Origin: a virus | Strand: one strand, 5' to 3' | IMG/VR virus record: IMGVR_UViG_3300033141_001491 | Span: 1 to 26,686 of that record | Length of the DNA: 26,686 nt | In this document: piece by piece, positions 12,975 to 19,935 of the stretch | Layout of the letters: each line of letters opens with the position of its first letter | Numbering within the stretch: position 1 is the first letter of the stretch | The notes under the pieces: generated by a model | What the model saw: only the letters and a program-made list of their open reading frames with translations | Told to the model about the DNA's origin: nothing | The model's database searches: none | Translations under genes and position numbers: made by a program

Positions 12975-13501
12975 GACTAACTAATTATATAAGAGAAAAA
13001 TCAGAAGAGTATAAAATCTATTGTGATCTAGATGGTGTACTAGTTGATTTTATTAGAGGCATAAAAGATAAAATTGATTCAAATGTAGATGATTGGAGTG
13101 GGTGGAAGTTAAAGAAAAACATGACTAACAATGGTGTTTGGGATGAAGTTAAAAAAATAGGTGAATCATATTGGTCTGAACTAGAATGGACTAATGATGG
13201 AAAACAATTATGGAACTATATAAAAAAATATGATCCTATAATTCTAACAGCTAGACCAAAAACAGTTCATTCTGCAATAGAAGGCAAAGAGAAATGGATA
13301 AATAAACATCTTGGATCTGGATTCGTTAGAACATCTCTTGTAGTATTAGGTATTCAAAAACAAGATCATGCTGATGGAAATTCAGTACTTATAGATGATA
13401 ATAAAAGAAATATAAGACAATGGAAATCAAAGGGTGGTATAGGTATATTACATAAGAATACAAGTGATACTATAAAACAATTGAGGAAGTTGGAAATATG
13501 A
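12971..13501 (+). CDS. Tagged HAD-family phosphatase
   Basis: A 176-residue protein. A TTG start is needed to give the tag MRLTNYIREK, which matches neighbours at both protein and DNA level (TTGAGACTAACT against ATGAGACTAACA). HAD motifs: DLDGVL (19-24) with nucleophile D19 and D21, ILTARP for the threonine motif, a lysine in GKEKW, and VLIDDNKRNI for the final aspartates. HAD enzymes of this size include 5'-nucleotidases and the 3'-phosphatase half of T4 polynucleotide kinase. With the tagged kinase at 10574 it could reconstitute that bifunctional activity from two packaged proteins. The substrate is not shown. It overlaps the next gene as ATGA. Confidence 0.72.
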   Translation: MRLTNYIREKSEEYKIYCDLDGVLVDFIRGIKDKIDSNVDDWSGWKLKKNMTNNGVWDEVKKIGESYWSELEWTNDGKQLWNYIKKYDPIILTARPKTVHSAIEGKEKWINKHLGSGFVRTSLVVLGIQKQDHADGNSVLIDDNKRNIRQWKSKGGIGILHKNTSDTIKQLRKLEI

Positions 13502-14031
13502 GACTAACACATTATATAAAAGAAGACATTGATAAGTTTTTTATTCGTTTAGGCTCGATGTCTGGACAAAAACAAACTCATAGAGATAATAATCAAGCAC
13601 CAGCTAGAAAGGGTATATGGTTGTTACCTGTCCAAGCTAAAAAATATGAATTATCTTTTCTAGGTGGATATGTTGGTGGTAAAGAAAAACATAGACTTAG
13701 AATAAAGGACAATGACTTTAAAAAAGAATATGGTATGAGCCAAGAAGAATTCAATAAATTGCCATTTGATCAAATGGAAAGATTAGATAATAAAGTAATA
13801 AATAGAAAGTTTAAAAAACTATACAAGACAATTAAACTTAAAAATACAGATATGGTATGGACGCATATGGGTAAAGGAACACCGCGTCAAGATTTTGGTA
13901 ATGGATGGCCTTGGTATAAAGTTAGTGTAAATGAATACTGGAAATTATTTAAGAAAACATTTGGTAGTGAATTAAAACAAGGATTTGGATTTGATGGGCA
14001 ATGGGCTGAAATATTCTGGGAAACCACATGA
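13498..14031 (+). CDS. Tagged protein of unknown function with PARKGIW motif
   Basis: A 177-residue protein with tag MRLTHYIKED. Notable features are FFIRLGSMSGQ near the start, APARKGIWLLPV (about 34-45) and DMVWTHMG in the second half, followed by a tryptophan-rich end (WPWYKV, WKLF, WAEIFWETT). The R, PARKGI and WTH elements look like conserved positions of an enzyme, and I have a weak recollection of similar phage proteins, but I cannot name a family. It overlaps the HAD gene before it and the CCA enzyme gene after it, both as ATGA, so it may share their task. Confidence 0.6.
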   Translation: MRLTHYIKEDIDKFFIRLGSMSGQKQTHRDNNQAPARKGIWLLPVQAKKYELSFLGGYVGGKEKHRLRIKDNDFKKEYGMSQEEFNKLPFDQMERLDNKVINRKFKKLYKTIKLKNTDMVWTHMGKGTPRQDFGNGWPWYKVSVNEYWKLFKKTFGSELKQGFGFDGQWAEIFWETT

Positions 14032-15461
14032 GACTAACACAATATATAAAAGAAGCTAAAGAAATGTTAAAACAATGGAAAAAATATATATCCACTAATA
14101 AAGAACTTGCTGCTGGTGTTGATGTTTTGAACAAAATCAATAAAGCCAAATACAAAGCTTACATAGTTGGTGGATCTGTAAGAGATATTGTTCTTGGTGA
14201 TTTAAAGCCACATGATATAGATATTGCCACGAATATGCCTATGGATGAGATTTCTAAATTATGGAGATCATTTGATGTTGGTAAATCAAGAGATTTCGGA
14301 ATTGTTGTTATAAAACATAAAGGATTTGATTTTGAGATCGCGCAGTTTCGCAACGATGGTAAGTATAGTGATGGTCGTAGGCCAGAATCAATTACTATAA
14401 CAGGATCATTTGAAGATGATGCCGGTCGCCGTGATTTTACTATAAACGCTATGGGTATTAATGCCAAAGGAGAGATCATAGATTACTTCGATGGTAAAAA
14501 AGATATAAAGAATAGAGTTCTTAAAACTGTTGGTAATCCTTATGAACGTTTTGGTGAAGATTATTTAAGAATGTTGAGAGCACCAAGATTCGCAGCGAAA
14601 CTTGGATTTGATATAGATAAAGATACTACAAAGGCCATACAAAAACTTTCACCTAATATTCAGGATTTATCAGCAGAGCGTTTGAGAGAAGAGCTGATTA
14701 AAGCAGCTAGTCAATCTGGTGATAAGTTTGCCAAGTATATTCAAATACTTGCTGACTTAAAACTACTTAGATTTATACTTCCAGAAGTAATGAATCTTAA
14801 ATGGTATAGAGAAAATTTGGTTCATCATCCTGAAACAAGAGGAGAAGGTGGAACCGTATATGCCCATGTAATGAAAGCTTTATCAGCAAGCAAAACAAAA
14901 AACCCAATCAAAAACATTGCAATCCTACTTCATGACGTTGGTAAAGGAGTAACTCTTTCACATAAGAATGGGCTGCCTCGTTATCTTGGTCATGCTAGAA
15001 AGAGTATAGAGCTAGTAAACCAAATAGCTGATAGACTTAAAATGAGTAATAAAGAAAGAAATGCTATTATATTTGCTGTTGGTGCCCATATGAAATTTCA
15101 TGATATTTTGAAAATGAAACCATCTAAAATTGCTAAACTTGTTAGTGATGATGATTGGGATGTATTGGTTGCCGTTGGTCGAGCGGATGAATATTCAAGA
15201 GGCGAAGCATTTATGTACAAGGGTGAGTTTGAAAAAATCGTTGATAAGGCCATTAAGATCAAAGAGAAATTCGGCATGAAAGTCGTCAATAAACAGCTTA
15301 AAATTGTTGATGGTGATAGGGTTATGGAAATATTAGGAATCGGACCAGGACCAAAAGTTGGTGAAATTATTAGAAAGGTTACTGAGAAAATTATGGATGA
15401 CAATATTGATGTTGATGACAAAGAAACGATTGATAACTTAATTAGAAAATACGGAGCGTAA
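14028..15461 (+). CDS. cca: Tagged CCA-adding enzyme / poly(A) polymerase-type nucleotidyltransferase with HD domain
   Basis: A 477-residue class II tRNA nucleotidyltransferase with the tag MRLTQYIKEA at its start (predicted cut YIKE before A, the best match to the T4 gp21 site). Catalytic motifs: GGSVRD (48-53), DIDIA with D63 and D65, GRRDFTINAM (133-142), and the head-neck segment EDYLRMLRAPRFAAK. A C-terminal HD domain carries H280, H302-D303 and H322. It adds or restores the 3' CCA of tRNAs and the HD part can trim 2',3'-cyclic phosphates. Base composition is less AT-rich than its neighbours, suggesting a later arrival. As a virion protein it could repair cleaved tRNAs at the start of infection. 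Poly(A) polymerase activity is the alternative. Confidence 0.88.
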   Translation: MRLTQYIKEAKEMLKQWKKYISTNKELAAGVDVLNKINKAKYKAYIVGGSVRDIVLGDLKPHDIDIATNMPMDEISKLWRSFDVGKSRDFGIVVIKHKGFDFEIAQFRNDGKYSDGRRPESITITGSFEDDAGRRDFTINAMGINAKGEIIDYFDGKKDIKNRVLKTVGNPYERFGEDYLRMLRAPRFAAKLGFDIDKDTTKAIQKLSPNIQDLSAERLREELIKAASQSGDKFAKYIQILADLKLLRFILPEVMNLKWYRENLVHHPETRGEGGTVYAHVMKALSASKTKNPIKNIAILLHDVGKGVTLSHKNGLPRYLGHARKSIELVNQIADRLKMSNKERNAIIFAVGAHMKFHDILKMKPSKIAKLVSDDDWDVLVAVGRADEYSRGEAFMYKGEFEKIVDKAIKIKEKFGMKVVNKQLKIVDGDRVMEILGIGPGPKVGEIIRKVTEKIMDDNIDVDDKETIDNLIRKYGA

Positions 15462-15465
15462 CAAA

Positions 15466-16158
15466 ATGAGATTTCAAGAATATTTAATAGAGGGTGGAAA
15501 CTATAATCTTAATGTTGCAAATATACCGTTAGATAAAGCAAGGGCATATGCCGAAAAAACATTTGGAAGTGTAGAAGTACTAAATGAATCAATTCCAGAT
15601 TTTGATAAGAACTACATGATTCTTCAAAAATTATATAAGAATGAATCATTGGATATACCAAGAATACAAATGCCTGTTATAGAACCAAATGATATGAAGA
15701 CATTTGATAAGAGATTGGAAAAAGGAGAAATAGATATATTCAAACCTTACGCATTAGGTAAAGAATTATTTCCAACTGATCTCAATAAGAAGGAAGGTAA
15801 GAAGTGGGTGAAGTTAGGTCAAAAAGATGGTAATCCAGAAGATGATAAGATTCTTGCTAAATGGACTACTATATCCGGAAAGAAATTAAAGCCTTTACAG
15901 GGTCAAGTATGGCTAGAGAAGTTAGTAGGTAATATTAAAAAATTTGGCGCTCCCAAATCTGGTTCCCCTGTTTTAAGAACTACTGTAATAGTATCTAAAG
16001 AAAAATATATATTAGATGGGCATCATAGACATGGACAAGTAATGCTGACAGATCCAAATTTGAAAATGCAAGCATTGTTCATTCCATTAGATATTAAGAC
16101 ATTGCTTAAAATGGGTAGATCATATGGAGCAGCAATAGGGAACAAACCTAAAGCATAA
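15466..16158 (+). CDS. Tagged ParB/Srx-like nuclease-fold protein
   Basis: A 230-residue protein with tag MRFQEYLIEG (cut predicted after YLIE before G). The C-terminal part contains TTVIVSKEKYILDGHHRH (DGHHRH at 184-189), the hallmark of ParB/sulfiredoxin-fold proteins, whose members bind nucleotides and include DNases, CTPases and phosphotransferases. IPRIQMPVI (64-72) could be an earlier strand of the same fold. It has no ParB helix-turn-helix, so partitioning is unlikely. It begins four bases after the CCA enzyme and is followed by a relic that resembles the CCA gene 3' end. Confidence 0.65.
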   Translation: MRFQEYLIEGGNYNLNVANIPLDKARAYAEKTFGSVEVLNESIPDFDKNYMILQKLYKNESLDIPRIQMPVIEPNDMKTFDKRLEKGEIDIFKPYALGKELFPTDLNKKEGKKWVKLGQKDGNPEDDKILAKWTTISGKKLKPLQGQVWLEKLVGNIKKFGAPKSGSPVLRTTVIVSKEKYILDGHHRHGQVMLTDPNLKMQALFIPLDIKTLLKMGRSYGAAIGNKPKA

Positions 16159-16199
16159 GAACGTTGATGGTTTAATTAAAAAATATGGGAGTATATAAA
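16159..16199 (+). pseudogene. Relic resembling the 3' end of the CCA enzyme gene
   Basis: The 41 bases before the gene at 16200 read NVDGLIKKYGSI-stop. The true end of the CCA enzyme reads ETIDNLIRKYGA-stop, and the DNA is also alike in the short AT-rich spacer before the following ATG. This looks like the remains of a second copy, or a duplicated gene end carried along by recombination. Confidence 0.45.
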
Positions 16200-16463
16200 A
16201 TGGCTAAAATAGAAAAATATTTAAATGAGAAAAATGTAGTTGGTATGGATATGGATTCAATGGTTTATGGTAAGAAAGAATCAGCAGTAGAAAGATATAA
16301 AAAGAATGAGAAAGAAATAGAAAAGCTTTTAAAATCAATTACTACAAAGTTAAAGAAACATAAGAAAGGTTTCTCTAAGAAACCCTTGGATTGGGGATAT
16401 GTTGGTGATCTTGGATATGTTATGGAAAAACTAGAAGATATAAATGATCATTTTAGATCATGA
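16200..16463 (+). CDS. Small helical tagged protein
   Basis: An 87-residue protein. The start at 16200 gives MAKIEKYLNEKN, nearly the same tag as in the genes at 7216 and 25906. The rest is lysine-rich and helical (KNEKEIEKLLKSITTKLKKHKK) with DWGYVGDLGYVMEKL near the end. No catalytic motif; a candidate internal head protein. An upstream ATG at 16185 would add five residues before the tag and is less likely. It overlaps the next gene as ATGA. Confidence 0.6.
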   Translation: MAKIEKYLNEKNVVGMDMDSMVYGKKESAVERYKKNEKEIEKLLKSITTKLKKHKKGFSKKPLDWGYVGDLGYVMEKLEDINDHFRS

Positions 16464-17425
16464 AAATTCAACAATATATAACTGAAAAAGAAAAAGATGA
16501 ACTTAAACTATATGGTATTATAAATGTTATAGAAAAATATTGTATGCCTTTTATAAAACATATGAAGAGAGTTGGTTTAGATGATTGGTTTTATAGAGGA
16601 TCTAGAACTAGACTTGATGATAAAAAACTGGTGAAAATTAAGCCACGAAAAGATAGACGTACAGTGGATATGGATGAAGAAATGCAAGAATATCTTGATG
16701 ATCAATTCTATAATGAATTTGGATGGCGGCCGCGTAGCGAAGGCGTGTTTGCAACATCAAGGAAAAGTAGTGCAAAAAATTATGGCCAAATAGGAATATT
16801 TCTACCAATAGGAAAGAAGTATAAATTTGTTTATAATCCACGTATAGATGATTTATTTGGTGAAATAGATGATAATATAGGGAGTATACCAGATAGAGAA
16901 ATTATTAGGGACGATTTTTTAAATGATGGTAGCATAGAGAATGAATGGGAATGGGAATTTGGTGAGGACACTGCTGGCGGCTCATGGTATTATGATAATG
17001 ATGATACAATGGAATCACAATTGGATGATGCAAAAAATCAGATTATACGTAATGTGATTGATGATGGTGATGCTGAAGACGAAGACGAAGCAGATCTTAT
17101 GGTCGATGATTCTTTATTTGAATGGATGCCAGAAATAACTTTTAGTGAATATATTGATGAAAAAACAGAAAATAGGTATGATGAAATAACCAGCAATCTT
17201 GATTATTATATTAATGGTTACACTGATAAAAATTTAAGAAAGGCACATTCATCAAAAGTTGAAGTAACCTTTAAATGTAAAGAATATTTTCTAATAGATG
17301 CTGCGCCTGATAATATATTAACTAATCATTTTTTACTTGGTAGTCCAATGAAACCAGATTTCAGCCAAAAGAAATTAGACTTTGAAAAAGATCATATGTT
17401 CAAATTTGTCACTATTTCAGAATAA
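16460..17425 (+). CDS. Tagged protein with ADP-ribosyltransferase-like motifs (paralogue B)
   Basis: A 321-residue protein with tag MKIQQYITEK, the larger paralogue of the gene at 9915. Shared elements are RG at 46-47 (WFYRGSRT), PRKDRR (62-67), FGWRPRSEGVFATS (87-100), then NYGQIGIFLPIGKKYKFVY. YRG followed by GVFATS and a nearby YG is reminiscent of ADP-ribosyltransferase and NAD-binding folds. Compared with paralogue A it has a highly acidic insertion (about 140-230; runs of D and E). A packaged ADP-ribosyltransferase would parallel T4 Alt. The enzymatic call is an inference. Its last 14 bases overlap the end of the convergent uvsW. Confidence 0.5.
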   Translation: MKIQQYITEKEKDELKLYGIINVIEKYCMPFIKHMKRVGLDDWFYRGSRTRLDDKKLVKIKPRKDRRTVDMDEEMQEYLDDQFYNEFGWRPRSEGVFATSRKSSAKNYGQIGIFLPIGKKYKFVYNPRIDDLFGEIDDNIGSIPDREIIRDDFLNDGSIENEWEWEFGEDTAGGSWYYDNDDTMESQLDDAKNQIIRNVIDDGDAEDEDEADLMVDDSLFEWMPEITFSEYIDEKTENRYDEITSNLDYYINGYTDKNLRKAHSSKVEVTFKCKEYFLIDAAPDNILTNHFLLGSPMKPDFSQKKLDFEKDHMFKFVTISE

Positions 17426-18875
17426 GTTGTGAGAAATCAAAATCAACACCCTCTTTCAGATCATATTCATTTATACTGAATTTTTCACTATCGTAAAATC
17501 TATATCTCACAACCCCATGTTTTTCAAGATATTTAACATGGTCATATATATCAAATATATGTGCTCCATGTTTTTTATTTTCATGTATTCGCAAATTTCT
17601 GCCTATTGATTGTAATATTCTTATTTTAGCTTTGAATGGGGAAGCAAGTATAGTATACTTTAAATTTGGAATATTAATACCTTGAGCAAATATACCATAC
17701 GTTGCAATTAAAGCAATATCGTTTCTATCCATCATTTCAGCTCGCCACTTTTCTCTATCTTCTACACTATCTCGTCCAGAAAGAAACACAACTTCTTTGT
17801 TTATATTTTTTTCTTTTAATTCATCAAGTAAGAAATCGCCTTCCTTTTCCACTTTACCAACTAGAACCAAAACGTTATGATCAAGCCTATTAATAAGATC
17901 ACTAACAATATTAATTCTTGATCTATTAGTGAATATAATATCTTTAACTTCATCATAAGTTCCATCAATATTTTCATCTTTATATTCAACTCCTAATATA
18001 TGTACATTACATTTACTTATAAAACCCTTTTCTGCTAGAAAACCAGATGAATATTCTTTTAACACAGGGCCTAAATATGATTTAACATTCCAATTATCAA
18101 GCTCACTAGAATGAAGAGTGCCTGTGAACCCCAATCTATAGTTAGCTTTTACAGCTTTAACTAATATTTTTTTAAGCTCATGTGATTTAGCTTGATGCAC
18201 CTCATCACTTATTATACAATCATAGTTTGGTAATTTGTCATGATTATTCATTAGTGATTGCCATGTAGATATAGTAATAGGTGTATCCCATTCTTTTTTC
18301 TTTGAATATACTCTACCTATTAGTTTTTCATCCATTCCATATTCTATCATATCATTATAAAATTGCTCTACTAGGCTTACAGTCGGGACGAATAGTAATA
18401 CTCTATCAACATTTGTGATATTTTTATTCTCTAGTAAAGTCTTTATTATATATGATATTACTAGTGATTTACCTGAGGCTGTTGCTGATCTAATAATACC
18501 CTTTGTTCTATCCAAACATATTCTTATACTTTCTTTTTGATAGAATCTTGGTTTTAATGACAGATTATTCTTAACTTTAAGTGATGGGCCTTTGAAAAAT
18601 ACTTTAACATCATCATCTATAGATAAATGAAAACGTGAGAAATGTTTTTTATGAAATTTTATTAGATCAACTAGTAAACCATATGGTAGAGTGTTGTGAA
18701 AATTTGTAATCATACATGTTTTTCCTGACCATGAGCCGCTGCGGTATTGTGGCATATACTGAAATCCTTCTACATATTGAGTAAACAACTCTTTCATACC
18801 AGAAATGTACTCTTTACTCTCTGTATTGATTTTGATTTGCATTTGATTGTGATTTGATATTCTTACATTATTCAT
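17412..18875 (-). CDS. uvsW: UvsW-like SF2 DNA/RNA helicase
   Basis: A 487-residue superfamily 2 helicase, close to T4 UvsW (about 500). An N-terminal domain with YMPQYRSGSWSGKT and LPYGLLVDLIKF matches T4 UvsW FNPRFRYGNWDGR and LPFGLVGQIKKF. Helicase motifs: PRFYQKES, ATASGKS (131-137), ISTWQSL, DEVH (224-227), GFTGTL (249-254), and near the end LQSIGRNLR. T4 UvsW unwinds branched DNA and R-loops and supports recombination-dependent replication and double-strand break repair. It follows uvsY directly (TAAATG junction), the same partnership as in T4. Confidence 0.88.
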   Translation of the reverse strand: MNNVRISNHNQMQIKINTESKEYISGMKELFTQYVEGFQYMPQYRSGSWSGKTCMITNFHNTLPYGLLVDLIKFHKKHFSRFHLSIDDDVKVFFKGPSLKVKNNLSLKPRFYQKESIRICLDRTKGIIRSATASGKSLVISYIIKTLLENKNITNVDRVLLFVPTVSLVEQFYNDMIEYGMDEKLIGRVYSKKKEWDTPITISTWQSLMNNHDKLPNYDCIISDEVHQAKSHELKKILVKAVKANYRLGFTGTLHSSELDNWNVKSYLGPVLKEYSSGFLAEKGFISKCNVHILGVEYKDENIDGTYDEVKDIIFTNRSRINIVSDLINRLDHNVLVLVGKVEKEGDFLLDELKEKNINKEVVFLSGRDSVEDREKWRAEMMDRNDIALIATYGIFAQGINIPNLKYTILASPFKAKIRILQSIGRNLRIHENKKHGAHIFDIYDHVKYLEKHGVVRYRFYDSEKFSINEYDLKEGVDFDFSQLILK

Positions 18876-19325
18876 TTATACTCCACTTCTCAAATTGTCT
18901 GAAAATGTTTTCATTCGCCAACCAACTTGCTCGAATCCTTTATAGCAAAGTTCAAAGAACTTTACTCTTATTTTTTGTCTCGACATTATTTTCTTAAATT
19001 GTAATACTTTTGAATCCGAAGGTAGACAGTATTTTTCGATCTCAACCTTTGTCCACGCATGATCATCATCAAATCTATAGTATTTATATCTTAAACCTAG
19101 AAGTTTTTCATACAAATCATCTAACTTTTCCATTTTGGATTTTTCTAGATAATAGTGTTCTCTATACTTAACGATCATAAAGGAATTTTCTTTGAGCCGA
19201 TCCATTATGTTTATTTCAGAAAACTTCACCATTTCATCTATAGGATGTTCTAGCTTTAGCTCTTCTATTATTTTACTCTCTTCTTTAGACTGGTCAACTA
19301 ATTCTTGTTTTTCTAGTTCTTCCAT
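18876..19325 (-). CDS. uvsY: UvsY-like recombination mediator
   Basis: A 149-residue protein that resembles T4 UvsY in its second half: YKYYRFDDDHAW, EIEKYCLPSDSKVL, and the end VGWRMKTFSDNLRSG, parallel to T4 LDYYSGRG, KTVLSADKDVL and RGFAIKHIQDMRAFEAG. UvsY loads the UvsX recombinase on gp32-covered single-stranded DNA. The start at 19325 is chosen because AGGAG lies eight bases upstream and the promoter at 19348-19376 would start transcription near 19341; a longer form starting at 19379 would lie inside that promoter. The acidic N-terminal 40 residues are an extension relative to T4. Confidence 0.72.
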   Translation of the reverse strand: MEELEKQELVDQSKEESKIIEELKLEHPIDEMVKFSEINIMDRLKENSFMIVKYREHYYLEKSKMEKLDDLYEKLLGLRYKYYRFDDDHAWTKVEIEKYCLPSDSKVLQFKKIMSRQKIRVKFFELCYKGFEQVGWRMKTFSDNLRSGV

Positions 19326-19347
19326 ATAAATCTCTCCTATTTTATTT

Positions 19348-19409
19348 ATGATATAACAATCAACAATAAAAGTAAACACATTTACTTTTTTATCTAATTA
19401 TAGTATAAT
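19348..19409. promoter_or_regulatory. Divergent promoter pair whose -35 boxes form an inverted repeat
   Basis: An inverted repeat AAAAGTAAA (19368-19376), CACA, TTTACTTTT (19381-19389) supplies a TTTACT -35 box on each strand. Rightward: TTTACT 19381-19386, 17 bases, TATAAT 19404-19409. Leftward: TTTACT (19376-19371), 17 bases, TATCAT (19353-19348). The pair would drive uvsY-uvsW leftward and the gp41-dUTPase-UDG-gp43 operon rightward. A dimeric regulator or one host polymerase at a time could bind the shared centre. Confidence 0.55.
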
Positions 19410-19419
19410 AATATTTAAT

Positions 19420-19668
19420 ATGGGTATAATAGATAAGATAATTATTGAGGAAGTTATAAAATCTAACAGAGTGCTATGTCCAAATTGTGGCGTAAATCTA
19501 TCTAATGATTGTGGATATAGCTTGTTTGATTATGATAATGAATTTAGTTGTGAGGCACCGGAAGAAATAGAAGAAGAATGTGATAATTGTAAACATATAT
19601 GGTGTAACGAGTGTAAAGAAAAAGAAAGAATATTTATGATTTTACAAGAAGAGGATTTTATAATATAA
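19420..19668 (+). CDS. Small cysteine-rich zinc-binding protein
   Basis: An 82-residue protein with C20/C23 in CPNCG, single cysteines at 31 and 44, and C54/C57 and C62/C65 in CDNC and CNEC, so one or two zinc sites are likely. Between them it is acidic. The predicted rightward promoter would start transcription near 19416, only a few bases before the ATG, so the mRNA might be leaderless; I see no Shine-Dalgarno. First gene of the replication operon. Function unknown; may bind DNA, RNA or a polymerase subunit. Confidence 0.5.
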   Translation: MGIIDKIIIEEVIKSNRVLCPNCGVNLSNDCGYSLFDYDNEFSCEAPEEIEEECDNCKHIWCNECKEKERIFMILQEEDFII

Positions 19669-19679
19669 AGGAGAATAAA

Positions 19680-19934
19680 ATGACCGAATTAGAAGAAATT
19701 AAATACGAAACAATTTGGAATCCACAACCGGATATTACAGCATATGAACTTGCTCAATGTATGCTCTATATCATGTCTAGGTTACATGATATTGATACAT
19801 GGGATAAACTTGATAAATCAATTACAAGGCATTTCGATGTAACTATATTTAATTATGGTGATATGATTAGAGAACAAGCAGAAAAAGCAAAAGCGATATT
19901 TGCAGAATTAGAAGAAGATTTTGGTGAGGAATAA
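19680..19934 (+). CDS. Small acidic protein of unknown function
   Basis: An 84-residue helical, acidic protein (ITAYELAQCMLYIMSRLHDIDTW and EQAEKAKAIFAELEEDFGEE). AAAGGAG lies just before the start. It is located between a zinc protein and the gp41 helicase and ends one base before the helicase start, so it is likely co-expressed with replication proteins. No family recognised. Confidence 0.6.
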   Translation: MTELEEIKYETIWNPQPDITAYELAQCMLYIMSRLHDIDTWDKLDKSITRHFDVTIFNYGDMIREQAEKAKAIFAELEEDFGEE

Positions 19935-19935
19935 T

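Noticed and set aside
14159-14479. Leftward open frame inside the CCA enzyme gene
   Set aside because: It is antisense to conserved catalytic motifs and has no coding character of its own.
15466-16158. ParB partition protein of a plasmid-like phage
   Set aside because: Only the nuclease-fold motif is present, with no helix-turn-helix, no ParA gene and no centromere-like repeats nearby.
19326-19379. Longer uvsY start (18 extra residues)
   Set aside because: The extension covers the predicted promoter, and the ATG at 19325 has a well-placed AGGAG.
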